Part shown: positions 26,281 through 34,809 of the stretch, in pieces
Layout of the letters: every line of letters begins with the position of its first letter
Position numbering within the stretch: position 1 is the first letter of the stretch
Origin: Paenibacillus hemerocallicola
Lineage (GTDB): Bacteria > Bacillota > Bacilli > Paenibacillales > NBRC-103111
Length of the DNA: 64,000 nucleotides
Direction: 5' to 3'
NCBI RefSeq assembly: GCF_006265175.1
Contig: NZ_VDCQ01000017.1
Coordinates: 62,001 to 126,000 of the forward strand
The notes under the pieces: generated by a model
The model's input: only the letters and a program-made list of their open reading frames with translations
What the model was told of the DNA's origin: nothing
The model's database searches: none
Translations under genes and position numbers: made by a program

Positions 26281-27267
26281 CTACACGAAGCCGAACGCCT
26301 TCAGCTCCAGCCACGAGGAGACGCTGCCGAGCGGCGGTACGACGAGCGCCCGTCCCTGCTCGACCGCTTCGCCCAAAGTCAGCTTCGGCGGAACGTTGAA
26401 CATTTCCAGCCCGATGTTGTAGTCGCAGCCGAAAAACGGGGCGTTCATGTCCGCCCGGAAATTTTGCCAATACCATAAATAAGGCCACACGCTCCCGTCC
26501 CAGCGAACATCGAGCGACACCCCCCTGCTCGGACTCGTCAGCCTGTACGCCGAATCGGGCGTGGCTATATACAGCAGCTCGCGCTCCGTTCCCGGCTCGG
26601 GCATGACCGACAGGTCGGTATCCGTTCCCGCCCGACGCATAAGCGGCCAATCCCAGCTCTCGCCCGTGACGGGATTGCATATTTTCGCCCCTTCGGACAA
26701 GCTTATGATCGAGTCCTCGCCCAAGAACGGCGGACCGTAAGCCAGATGGTGTCCCCAGTTCGCCTCCAGCGCCGTCGATGGCGACAAGTTGCGAACGGTT
26801 TCTTCGATCCGCACCGTCTCGCTGCCCGTGCCGAGTATGATCAGCTTCTCGAGGCGGAACGGCATCGAACGGATTTGATTGACGAGCAGCACCCGGATTT
26901 CGTCCGGCTCGTCCTTGACGATCCTGTAATCCCACGGCGTAATCGCCGTTTCCCCGCGATGCACCGTGCCTCCGCGGTATTCCGACGTGTAGCTGACCTC
27001 CGGAAACATCTCCTGCCAGCCTCCGATGTAGCTGATCTGGTAGTCGGCATACATCGCATGCGGGGCACCCAAGCCATTGTGCGAAATCCAGATCATGTCG
27101 GTATCGGTCGGCTTATGCAGCCAGCGGATCGGCTCCGCCCCTTTGTCGAGCAGCAGATGGATGAGCAGCTTTTCATTTTCCAGCACAAGCGATCGGTAGC
27201 CTTTGAACACGAGGTCGTCGGTAATCCGGCAACCTGCATTGCGAAGCGGTCGGTACAATTCGCCCAC
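26281..27267 (-). CDS. Aldose-1-epimerase-like (galactose mutarotase-like) protein
   Basis: A 328-residue protein of the galactose-mutarotase-like beta-sandwich fold: GAEPIRWLHKP, YIGGWQEMFP (typical of the DUF4432-like branch), NWGHHLAYGPPF and a C-terminal FFGCDYNIGLEMFN stretch. It probably interconverts anomers of a sugar or binds a sugar ligand. The start is GTG at 27265-27267 with AAGGAGG nine bases upstream. It is the first gene after the 27301-27323 operator, so it opens the nine-gene run down to 16297. Confidence 0.85.
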   Translation of the reverse strand: MGELYRPLRNAGCRITDDLVFKGYRSLVLENEKLLIHLLLDKGAEPIRWLHKPTDTDMIWISHNGLGAPHAMYADYQISYIGGWQEMFPEVSYTSEYRGGTVHRGETAITPWDYRIVKDEPDEIRVLLVNQIRSMPFRLEKLIILGTGSETVRIEETVRNLSPSTALEANWGHHLAYGPPFLGEDSIISLSEGAKICNPVTGESWDWPLMRRAGTDTDLSVMPEPGTERELLYIATPDSAYRLTSPSRGVSLDVRWDGSVWPYLWYWQNFRADMNAPFFGCDYNIGLEMFNVPPKLTLGEAVEQGRALVVPPLGSVSSWLELKAFGFV

Positions 27268-27300
27268 GATCGATAGCCTCCTTCCGGTTTGGCAGCTTTA

Positions 27301-27323
27301 ATTTACTTAATCTTTAAGTTTAT
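27301..27323. promoter_or_regulatory. AT-rich palindromic operator, site 1
   Basis: Left arm ATTTACTTAAT (27301-27311), centre C, right arm TTTAAGTTTAT (27313-27323); 8 of 11 positions pair. It starts 34 bases upstream of the mutarotase-like GTG. The left arm and centre are identical to site 2 at 30915. The site stands out sharply in GC-rich surroundings. No clear -10/-35 pair could be fixed around it. Confidence 0.65.
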
Positions 27324-27471
27324 TTGCCGCAAAATGACGGCACTCTCGCGCAAACGATGACGACTCGGTTCAGGCCGACGGGACCTGTAGCTGCTTCAAA
27401 ACCGAAACCGGGCCCATTGCGCTTAACTGCCGGCATTCCTATCCATTTCGGACAAACGGTCAATCTGAATG

Positions 27472-28635
27472 TCAAGCTCCATCGTTCAAAGCCAGCAATC
27501 TAACCGGCTCGGACAGCAAAAAACCGAACAGCAGCGCTGCCGCTCCTACCGCGCTTTGCGAAGTTCCGAACGTCGACGGCTCGATGCGCAGCCGATCTTT
27601 GGCGAAGGCGTACAGTCTGGAGCGCAAATGATTTTGCACGGGCAGCAAATAATCCGCCAAATACGGATACAAGCGTCCGCCCAATACGACCAGCTCGGGA
27701 TCGTACATGTTGTACACGTTGATCAGAGCGGTCTCCAAATAACCGAGCGTATTCTCCATGCATTCGAGCGCTTCGGCGTCTCCTTGCCGGATCGCTTCCT
27801 TCAGCTGCTCCATCGTGTTCCCGCCCGACCAGCGGCTAAGTATGCCCGGAATCGAGCCGACCGTCTCCCAGCAGCCGCGGTTGCCGCAGTCGCAAATTTT
27901 GCCGTCCAGCAAAATGGTCATATGGCCGACCTGACCGCACAAGCCGTTCGTTCCCCGGACAATTTTCCCGCCGTGGACGACGCCGCCGCCGATCCCGATT
28001 CCCATCGTAATAAAGACGAGATCCTGCACGCTGCGCCCCAGTCCGTACCAGCGCTCGGCCATGGCCGACGTCCGCGCGTCATCCTCGATCAGCGTCACTA
28101 GGCCGAACTTCTCCTCCAGCGTACGCTGCAGCGGGAAGCCCTTCCAGCCGGGGAAATTGGGCGGATCGAGCAAGCTGCCCGCGCTGTAATCCATCGGTCC
28201 CGGCACCCCGGCTCCCAGACCGAGAATGGAATGGCCGGCCGTCTCGATCTCGCGCTTCAACTCGTTCATAAGCGGATCGATCACTTCGAAATAGTCGTCC
28301 GGGCCTTTGCGGTCGCTCATATCGCGTTCGATCGTCTTGATGATTTTGCCGTTCAGATCGACGACGACGATCTCCAGCGTAGCGCGCCCGATATCCAGGC
28401 CGATAATCCGGTACAGGCTCGGATCGAAGCCCAGCATCACCCTTCTTCGTCCGACGTTGCCGGATACCGCTTCGAATTCGCGGATCAGCTTCAATTCGAT
28501 CAGCTCGTGCGTCAAATTCGTAATCGTACCGGAAGTAAGCCCCGTATGCTCGACCAGCTCTACGCGGGAAATTTGCTGGTGCTGCCAGATCCGTTCCAGC
28601 ACTTCGGACATGTTGCTCTGCTTCACTTGCTTCAA
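27472..28635 (-). CDS. ROK family transcriptional regulator
   Basis: A 387-residue NagC/XylR-type ROK repressor. The N-terminal winged helix spans about 5-65 (ISRVELVEHTGLTSGTITNL). The ROK sugar-binding domain follows, with GLDIGRA, GAGVPGPMD, the IEDDA position (Asp where kinases have Asn), TMGIGIGGG and the zinc site CDCGNRGCWE (248-257). It is the likely owner of the AT-rich palindromes at 27.3, 30.9 and 62.0 kb; this is inference from position. The start is awkward: TTG at 28633-28635 has no ribosome site, whereas GGAGGA at 28668-28673 is ideally placed for an ATA at 28657-28659 in the same frame, which would add eight residues. Confidence 0.9.
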   Translation of the reverse strand: MKQVKQSNMSEVLERIWQHQQISRVELVEHTGLTSGTITNLTHELIELKLIREFEAVSGNVGRRRVMLGFDPSLYRIIGLDIGRATLEIVVVDLNGKIIKTIERDMSDRKGPDDYFEVIDPLMNELKREIETAGHSILGLGAGVPGPMDYSAGSLLDPPNFPGWKGFPLQRTLEEKFGLVTLIEDDARTSAMAERWYGLGRSVQDLVFITMGIGIGGGVVHGGKIVRGTNGLCGQVGHMTILLDGKICDCGNRGCWETVGSIPGILSRWSGGNTMEQLKEAIRQGDAEALECMENTLGYLETALINVYNMYDPELVVLGGRLYPYLADYLLPVQNHLRSRLYAFAKDRLRIEPSTFGTSQSAVGAAALLFGFLLSEPVRLLALNDGA

Positions 28636-28656
28636 ATAAGCGATTTTATTAGGCTG

Positions 28657-28673
28657 TATTGCCTGTCTCCTCC
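28657..28673 (-). promoter_or_regulatory. Ribosome binding site facing an in-frame ATA codon
   Basis: On the minus strand AGGAGGA (28668-28674) lies eight bases before ATA (28657-28659), which opens the ROK frame as I-Q-P-N-K-I-A-Y-L-K. No ATG, GTG or TTG lies within reach of this strong site. Either a rare ATA start is used or an ATG has mutated. Confidence 0.5.
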
Positions 28674-28897
28674 TGACCCGAACATAATCGGTACGCTTCT
28701 ATATTCCTGCTCGGTTGCTTGATTTTCACAGTTGCACGACGCAGCCAATCCCGGGTTTTCTGACCGGCAATACGTCCGTCTCTCCTTCAAGATTACCACG
28801 GGGCCGTTCACAGCTCAACATGAAACTGGGACGGCTGTACGCTATTCCGGTCTTTCTTTCTCGCGAATCGGGGATGCCGACAGTCTTTTCCTATCGC

Positions 28898-29542
28898 TCA
28901 GCCGGCCTTCTCGCCGAAAAAGTGCCTTTCCAGCATGACGCATAACGCATGATAAATCGGCAAATGCCGTTCCTGAATATCCGGGGTAACCTCATAAGGG
29001 GCGCGGATCGTCACGTCGCAATACCGCTTCATCTCTCCTCCGTCGCTTCCGGTCATGCCGATGGTCCGCATGCCGAGCGCGCGCGCTACCTGCAGCGCCC
29101 GGATGACATTGCGCGAATTGCCGGAGGTGCTCAGACCGATCAGCACGTCCCCGGGCTTTCCGTAGCCGTATACTTGCTGGGCGAACACCATATCCGCCGC
29201 CACATCGTTCGCATAGGCGGTCGCGATCGCCGTATGGCTGACGAGCGATATCGCCGGAAGCGCCCCCTGCAGCCTGTCGGCCATGTAGCCGCCTTCCGCC
29301 TCGCCGAACTGGCTCAGCTTCTCTCTCATTTGCGGCGGAATCGGCCGCTTCGACATGAAGCCCTTCATCAGTTCCCCGACGATATGCTCGCAATCCGCCG
29401 CGCTGCCGCCGTTGCCGGCCAGCAGCAGCTTGCCGCCATCCGCGTAGCAGTCTCTCATCGCCTGAAACGCGCGTTCGATATCTTCCCTGCATGCGGACAG
29501 CTCCGGATATTTGGCGATGCAAGCTTGCAAAGTTTCATTCAT
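28898..29542 (-). CDS. SIS domain isomerase-like protein (GmhA type)
   Basis: A 214-residue sugar isomerase (SIS) protein resembling D-sedoheptulose-7-phosphate isomerase. LLAGNGGSAADCEHIVGELMKGF carries the family GNGGSA phosphate loop near residue 43. ALPAISLVSHTAI, then DVLIGLSTSGNSRNVIRAL and GMRTIGMTGSDGG follow the GmhA pattern. It should isomerise a phosphosugar, or bind one. It lies between the glucose-dehydrogenase-like gene and the ROK regulator, so the physiological substrate here need not be sedoheptulose 7-phosphate. The ribosome site is weak (GCGGGG). Confidence 0.88.
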   Translation of the reverse strand: MNETLQACIAKYPELSACREDIERAFQAMRDCYADGGKLLLAGNGGSAADCEHIVGELMKGFMSKRPIPPQMREKLSQFGEAEGGYMADRLQGALPAISLVSHTAIATAYANDVAADMVFAQQVYGYGKPGDVLIGLSTSGNSRNVIRALQVARALGMRTIGMTGSDGGEMKRYCDVTIRAPYEVTPDIQERHLPIYHALCVMLERHFFGEKAG

Positions 29543-29589
29543 GCCGGATTATCCCCGCTTTCTCGGTTTGTTTAGCGATTCCGGAATCG

Positions 29590-30753
29590 TTATCGGCCCG
29601 TCAAATCGACAACCGCCTTTACCGCAACGTCGGAAAAATCGAGCCCGGGCACTTGTTCCATCGTCAGGCGGTCGGTCATCAGCTCGCCCAGCAGTCCGGG
29701 AAACATCCGCTCCATTTCCTGCAGCCGACGGATTCCGTTCTCGAAATCGGCCCGCGAGGCGTTGACCGAGCCGATTACGCATTTGTTTTTGAGCACCATT
29801 TCCTGATTCAGCAAATCGATCGGAATGTCCAGCCGCCTGCTTCCGGAGGTGACGCCGAGGATGGCGAGCACGCCGTTCGGATTCAGCAGCTTCATCGATT
29901 CGAAGGCGAGCGGCGTATGGCCGCTGCATTCCCAGATCATGTCCGGGCGAATGCCGCGGCTCGCCGCAAACTCGTCGAGTCCGGAAGCGAACGGTCGGTC
30001 CGTCTGCACCGCCGCGCCCGCGTCCGAATCCGCGTCCGCATCCGCTTCCCCGGTCACGGCTGTCCCGGCCTCATGGTAAAATGAGCCGCAGCGGCGAATT
30101 AGGCGGGCATTGATGCTGTCCTTCGCGGAAAGGGACCATACGTGCGTATCCAAACCCATCGTGCGGCAGGTGAGCGCCGTCAATACGCCCAGCGGACCCG
30201 AGCCGGTAATGAGCGCCGTCTTGGGCTCCCAGCGCACGCGCTGCTGGATGATCGCGATTTGGCTGCACACCTTCTCCACGATGCTCTGCGGCTCGACGAG
30301 TACGCCGTAAGAGACGCTGTCAGCGGGAATCGGCACGACATAGCGCGACCGCTCGACGACATATTCGCATAAAAACCCGTCCGCGCCGCGTATTCCCCGT
30401 TCCGTATACGTGCCCGACTGGCAGTAGTCCTGCTGCCCGTGACGGCAAGCCGTACAAGTGGCATCGCCGCACGGTCTGCGTACCAGGACGGTCACTAGCT
30501 CGCCCGGCGATAAGTCCGACTCCGGACCCGCCTGCTCGACCGTGCCCAGCAGCTCGTGGCCGATGATCATCTGCTCCGAGCCTTTCGGGAGCACGCCATA
30601 CCGGTCCTGCACGATTTCCCGGTCCGTGCCGTCCAGTCCGACGGCGAGCACCCGGATCAGCACATCATCCGGCCGGATCGGCTGCGGCTTCGACAGCTCG
30701 GCTACGGTTACGTATTGGCGATCTGCGCCATTTCGGATTACAACCGCTTTCAT
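29590..30753 (-). CDS. Zinc-dependent MDR dehydrogenase, glucose-1-dehydrogenase type
   Basis: A 387-residue medium-chain dehydrogenase. VGLDGTDREI (38-47) and GHE (65-67) are typical of the archaeal-type glucose dehydrogenase branch; the usual catalytic-zinc cysteine is Asp41, as in haloarchaeal enzymes. The structural-zinc cysteines are C95, C100, C103 and C111. The nucleotide fold follows (ITGSGPLGVL). An acidic low-complexity insert (EADADADSD, about residue 232) is unusual. The reaction is probably NAD(P)-linked oxidation of an aldose or polyol. AAGGAG seven bases upstream fixes the start. It is the first gene behind operator site 2; the SIS and ROK genes follow. Confidence 0.88.
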   Translation of the reverse strand: MKAVVIRNGADRQYVTVAELSKPQPIRPDDVLIRVLAVGLDGTDREIVQDRYGVLPKGSEQMIIGHELLGTVEQAGPESDLSPGELVTVLVRRPCGDATCTACRHGQQDYCQSGTYTERGIRGADGFLCEYVVERSRYVVPIPADSVSYGVLVEPQSIVEKVCSQIAIIQQRVRWEPKTALITGSGPLGVLTALTCRTMGLDTHVWSLSAKDSINARLIRRCGSFYHEAGTAVTGEADADADSDAGAAVQTDRPFASGLDEFAASRGIRPDMIWECSGHTPLAFESMKLLNPNGVLAILGVTSGSRRLDIPIDLLNQEMVLKNKCVIGSVNASRADFENGIRRLQEMERMFPGLLGELMTDRLTMEQVPGLDFSDVAVKAVVDLTGR

Positions 30754-30914
30754 AAAGCGTCTCCTTCCTTGTTTCCCGTTCGCCCGACGCGTAGTTGCAG
30801 CACGTCTATCGGCTGGACAAGCAAATATCGGATCACGTATCGGATAGGCAAACAAGCTGGCATGCGAACACTTTGTATCCTGGTTCCACAGCCGTAAAAG
30901 TATTAGCGCGGGCA

Positions 30915-30937
30915 ATTTACTTAATCATTAATTAAAT
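30915..30937. promoter_or_regulatory. AT-rich palindromic operator, site 2
   Basis: Left arm ATTTACTTAAT (30915-30925), centre C, right arm ATTAATTAAAT (30927-30937); 10 of 11 positions pair. It begins two bases downstream of a perfect TATAAT (30940-30945, minus strand), so a bound repressor would cover the transcription start of the dehydrogenase operon. Its left arm and centre equal those of site 1. Confidence 0.75.
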
Positions 30938-30939
30938 GT

Positions 30940-30969
30940 ATTATAAGGCTATAGCCGAACTCTTGTAAA
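30940..30969 (-). promoter_or_regulatory. Sigma-A promoter of the dehydrogenase-SIS-ROK operon
   Basis: On the minus strand TTTACA (30964-30969), 18 bases, TATAAT (30940-30945). Five of six and six of six positions match consensus. Confidence 0.75.
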
Positions 30970-31231
30970 CAGCTTTCAGCACAAGTTTCCGGGCAATGGC
31001 ATTGGAAGCGGGAGCGCCGGACGAAATTTCGGCATGTCGTGTAATGCGTTTTTTGTGGAGGGAATCGCTTCCCTCATGTAATCGCGGCTTCGCCAACTTG
31101 CCGGTTGACATCAACGTACATGCGAGTCTTGCTTTGTTCCTTCCATCAATCGTATTTTACGCTTCGCGCGGCTCAGCTAGTGCTTACGATGCCGGCTTTA
31201 CTCTGTAGAGCTATTAGGAGGTTTGCCCACC

Positions 31232-33886
31232 ATGCAACCGAATTCGACGAACGGGGATCCCCGGTTCGTACCCGTATCCTTGCAATCGGCGTATAACCGC
31301 TCCATCTCGGGATTGCAGCCCGGTGACTGCTCCGATACGGTACTCGCAAATAAAGATAAGCTGCTTACCGGCCGGCAACAGCTATGGGGAGTGCCGTTTT
31401 CGCTCGGCCTGCCGGACGGCGCAAGCAATGTGATCGTATTGAAGGACCGCGAGGTCGAGCTAGACTTTCCGCACTCGCTTCACGACCGCCAGCTGCTGTT
31501 CGTGCATGCCGCCGACTTCAAGGAAAGCGACGCCTCTCCCGACGGCATCATCAGCCCGATGATGGGCAACCCGCGTCTCGGCGAAACCGTGTGCGAATAC
31601 GTGCTGCACTATTCGGACGGCTCCGCGGTTGCGTTTCCGATCCGTCGCCGGTACCAGATCAGCGAATTTCAGGTCAAATGGGGAGAAAACAGCTTCGAGT
31701 CGTTCAAGCACGTCAAGCCTCGTACGATGGCCACCAACACCGACCTGCTGCATAAGGAAGCGCCGACGATTCCTTGGGGACAAAGCCAGCTCCGCACGAC
31801 GTTCCCCGGCTTCGGCAGCGTCATGCACCACTGGCTGTACGCGCTGCAAAATCCGCATCCGGACAAGGAGCTTGTTCGGCTCGTCATGCAGCCGTGCGAC
31901 GGTACGGCATTCATTTTCGGCATAACCCGAACGAATCTCGCAACGAACCCGTTTCGCTGGGACGCCCGACGCAAGGCCCGATTCGTATCCGCTCCCGGCT
32001 TCGTGCCGCAGCCGTTCGGAGAAAGCGCCAATATCGGCATCGATCTGGGCGAGGTCATCTCCGTAACGCCCGCACTCGAATACGATCACACCGGATGGCT
32101 GAACAATCCGAATCCGCGTCTGCCTTCGCCGAAGCCGAACGAATGGATCGTGGAATATACCGCCCACCCGGATGCCCTTATTCGCATTCATAACGAATCG
32201 ACGGCAACAATTCCTCTGCGCGAATTGCCCGCCCGCCCCGAATGGTCGTTATCGGAGAATGCGCTGCGCAAAGTAACCGTACGCATCACGGAGCGTGCCG
32301 GAGGCCGCAAGGTAGCGGCCAAAATTCATGTGCACGGGGCATTCGGCGACTATATAGCCCCCGTCAACGGGCATCGAATCCCGAATGCGCACTGGTTCGA
32401 GGATTACGGCGCGGAATACGTACAGGATTTTCATTACAGCGCTTACATTGACGGCGAAGCCGAGTACAAGCTTCCGCTCGGGGACGTATACATCGAAGTG
32501 ACGAAAGGCTTCGAGCTCAAACCGGTGCGCAAGCGCTTCACGATTGCGGCGGAAACGAATCTGATCGCCATCGAGCTTGATCGCGTGTTGGACTGGAGGC
32601 AGAAGGGCTGGGTAACGGCGGATACGCACGTTCACTTCCTCTCGCCCCAGACTGCGCTGCTGGAGGGAGACGCCGAGGGCGTCAACGTAGTCAATCTGCT
32701 GACGAGCCAGTGGGGCGAAATGTTCAGCAACCTTGGCGACTTCGACGGCAAGACGACGATCGGGAGCAAAGAAAACGGCGGCTCCGGCGAATATTTGGTT
32801 CGCGTCGGAACGGAAAACCGCCAGCATGTGCTCGGACATATTTCGCTGATCGGCTACGAAGGGAAAATGATCGTTCCGCTATGCACCGGCGGGCCCGACG
32901 AATCGGGACTGGGCGATCCGCTGGAAGCGACGGTTACGGAATGGGCCAAGCAATGCCGCGAACAGAACGGCATAGTCGTCATGCCCCACCTGCCGAACCC
33001 GCGGGCCGAAGGCGCCGCCGCGCTCGTGCTGGGGGAAATCGATGCGGTGGAGATGTGCTCCTTCGAAAATATCGGGATCAATCCGTATTCGCTGTCCGAC
33101 TGGTACCGGTATTTGAACTGCGGCTACAAAGCCCCTGCCGTCGGCGGCACCGACAAAATGTCGCAGCAAACCGCAGTCGGCACGATCCGCACCTATTCGC
33201 TTATCCGCAACGAGCCCTTTACCTACGAATCGTGGATGGATTCCGTTCGCCGGGGGCATACGTTCGCTACGCTCGGGCCGCTGCTCGACTTCCGCGTCGG
33301 CGATTGCGAGATGGGCTCGCTGATGCAGCTGCCTGCTTCGGGCGGTACGCTGGACGTCGTCTGGCAAGTATCGTCCGTTACGGTGCCGGTCACGAAAATC
33401 GAGCTAGTCGTAGACGGGCTGCTTCGCGAGAGCGTCGCCGTCGATCCGGAGGTCGGCCATTACGCGGGTCATTGGTCCGTTCCCGTCAAGGATAGCTGCT
33501 GGATCGCCCTGCGTATCCGAGGCAAGTACCACGACCAGTCGGAGATGATCGCGGCCCATTCCAGCGCCGTCACCGTTATCGTCGACGGGAAGTCGTGCTT
33601 CAATGCGACCGATGCCGTTACCATACTGGAGCAGATCGAAGGCTCCACCGCCTATATCAAAACGCTCGCGACCAAAGCCGACGAGCAGACGTACAAGCGG
33701 CTGCTCCTGACCTTGACGAGCGCCCAAAGGGCGCTGCACAACCGGATGCATAGGCATGGCGTCATGCATCATCACTCCGCTCCAGACCGGCACGAGCATC
33801 ACGATCACGATCATGATCACCGGCATGGTTCCGGCCACAAGCATGGACACGGTCATAGTCACAACCTTGACCACAAGCACGACTAA
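31232..33886 (+). CDS. CehA/McbA-type PHP metallohydrolase with His-rich tail
   Basis: An 884-residue cytoplasmic protein. A long N-terminal beta-rich part (about 1-455) precedes a PHP-type metal-dependent hydrolase domain that opens with ADTHVHFL (463-470) and continues through MPHLPNP and a GGTDKMSQQT stretch, as in the CehA/McbA family (carbaryl hydrolase relatives; phosphoester or ester hydrolysis). After a beta domain, the last 46 residues (839-884) hold 19 histidines in HDHDH and HGHGH runs, a likely zinc or nickel store. TAGGAGG at 31215-31221 precedes the ATG at 31232. It is divergent from the dehydrogenase operon and shares its operator region. A terminator follows. Confidence 0.85.
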   Translation: MQPNSTNGDPRFVPVSLQSAYNRSISGLQPGDCSDTVLANKDKLLTGRQQLWGVPFSLGLPDGASNVIVLKDREVELDFPHSLHDRQLLFVHAADFKESDASPDGIISPMMGNPRLGETVCEYVLHYSDGSAVAFPIRRRYQISEFQVKWGENSFESFKHVKPRTMATNTDLLHKEAPTIPWGQSQLRTTFPGFGSVMHHWLYALQNPHPDKELVRLVMQPCDGTAFIFGITRTNLATNPFRWDARRKARFVSAPGFVPQPFGESANIGIDLGEVISVTPALEYDHTGWLNNPNPRLPSPKPNEWIVEYTAHPDALIRIHNESTATIPLRELPARPEWSLSENALRKVTVRITERAGGRKVAAKIHVHGAFGDYIAPVNGHRIPNAHWFEDYGAEYVQDFHYSAYIDGEAEYKLPLGDVYIEVTKGFELKPVRKRFTIAAETNLIAIELDRVLDWRQKGWVTADTHVHFLSPQTALLEGDAEGVNVVNLLTSQWGEMFSNLGDFDGKTTIGSKENGGSGEYLVRVGTENRQHVLGHISLIGYEGKMIVPLCTGGPDESGLGDPLEATVTEWAKQCREQNGIVVMPHLPNPRAEGAAALVLGEIDAVEMCSFENIGINPYSLSDWYRYLNCGYKAPAVGGTDKMSQQTAVGTIRTYSLIRNEPFTYESWMDSVRRGHTFATLGPLLDFRVGDCEMGSLMQLPASGGTLDVVWQVSSVTVPVTKIELVVDGLLRESVAVDPEVGHYAGHWSVPVKDSCWIALRIRGKYHDQSEMIAAHSSAVTVIVDGKSCFNATDAVTILEQIEGSTAYIKTLATKADEQTYKRLLLTLTSAQRALHNRMHRHGVMHHHSAPDRHEHHDHDHDHRHGSGHKHGHGHSHNLDHKHD

Positions 33887-33906
33887 CGCAATTTGGGAAA
33901 TAGAAG

Positions 33907-33952
33907 CAAGCCGTGCGGTCCTGCCGAAAGACGCGACCGTTACGGCTTGTTT
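33907..33952 (+). terminator. Terminator of the metallohydrolase gene
   Basis: CAAGCCGT (33907-33914) pairs with ACGGCTTG (33942-33949); inner CGGTC (33916-33920) pairs with GACCG (33935-33939). It is followed by TTTGG, a short T-run, 20 bases after the stop. Confidence 0.65.
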
Positions 33953-34050
33953 GGCTGCGCCATGTATGATCCGCAGAACGGCCGTCCTGTTAATGGGAAT
34001 GCGGCATGGAAGCGGATGTCGGTTTCGTGCTATCGATCGGCTGTCCGGCG

Positions 34051-34262
34051 ATTAGTGAGCCGAACCTGCTTATTATTGAACCTCACTGCGCTGTTCGGGT
34101 CGTTGGCAAGGCAAATCGAGAAATAGTGAACCATAAGTAACTATTGCTGAACTCAAGTTCACTAACAATAAAATGCGGTTCACTAATCGCCGAATTCGTG
34201 CATCCGGCAAGCGATTAGAGCAATGAAGTAATGAAGTTCACTAATAATGAAGTTGGGTTCAT
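34051..34262. repeat. Cluster of GTTCACTA-type repeats, locus 1
   Basis: The word GTTCACTA(A/T) or its complement TAGTGAAC, with one-base variants, occurs about six times in 210 bases (near 34051, 34122, 34160, 34177, 34238 and 34258) in both orientations, giving several possible hairpins. The same word family recurs at 62.77-63.1 kb. Confidence 0.75.
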
Positions 34263-34302
34263 TATTTCCGCCGCGATGTGCGATGAAACTTTGATGTTGC
34301 AT

Positions 34303-34560
34303 CCATTCACTCCGATAGGGCGACTCTTACCTGCCGCATCTAGTTTTGTAGTGCTGATTTCAGCGCTATTGTCGCTCGCTGACTGCTACTTCCGCCAAAT
34401 AAGGTTGGTTTCAACCTTATTTTCCCCGTTCACCCCGATTCGGCCACTCTTACCTGTCGAAGTCGGGTACATAATGCTGATTTCAGCGCTATTCGAGCAC
34501 ACTGACTGCTACTTCCGCGAAATAAGGTTGGTTTCAGCTCTATTCCCCCGTTCATCCCGA
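34303..34560. repeat. 123-bp tandem repeat array, locus 1
   Basis: Two units (34303-34425 and 34426-34547) plus the start of a third. Three separate anchors recur at exactly 123 bases: TGCTGATTTCAGCGCTATT (34352/34475), GACTGCTACTTCCGC (34381/34504) and AAATAAGGTTGGTTTCA (34397/34520). Unit 1 has a perfect 11-bp hairpin AAATAAGGTTG/CAACCTTATTT. A small hairpin GCTG-ATTT-CAGC is kept in both units. It is related in sequence and period to the array at 62209. Confidence 0.9.
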
Positions 34561-34734
34561 ACCAGTGGCATTTTACCGCCCATTCTTAGCCGTCAGCCGG
34601 CAATTTGCCCGACTCGGCAGCTTCAGCTTCCACTCCTTTCTTCGCCGATTTCGGCGAGCATCCATGAGGTTGGCTACTAGCACTCTGCCGCTCTAAGGTG
34701 CATCGCCGATTTTCCTTTGCAACAAACAGACCGC

Positions 34735-34764
34735 TTGACACGAAACCAAAAGGTGTCATATTAT
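34735..34764 (+). promoter_or_regulatory. Promoter with palindrome in its spacer
   Basis: Perfect TTGACA (34735-34740), 18 bases, TATTAT (34759-34764). TGACAC (34736-34741) and GTGTCA (34753-34758) form an inverted repeat with an 11-base gap that fills the spacer, an ideal repressor site. The ArsR-type regulator encoded at the end of this operon is the natural candidate. Confidence 0.75.
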
Positions 34765-34809
34765 AAAAAAGCGAAACCAAATGGATTCCTATTCGGAGGC
34801 ATTCGACAA

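Larger units (their letters stand above)
30754..31231. other. Divergent control region of the dehydrogenase and metallohydrolase genes
   Basis: The 478 bases hold the minus-strand promoter and operator site 2 for the dehydrogenase operon and, at 31215-31221, the TAGGAGG ribosome site of the plus-strand metallohydrolase. I see no clear plus-strand promoter and no gene. Confidence 0.6.
33887..34809. other. 923-base non-coding region rich in repeats
   Basis: It contains the metallohydrolase terminator, a cluster of GTTCACTA-type repeats (34051-34262), a 123-bp tandem array (34303-34560) and the promoter of the DUF3052-like operon (34735-34764). Base composition drops well below the genes on both sides. 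I see no coding sequence. Confidence 0.75.
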
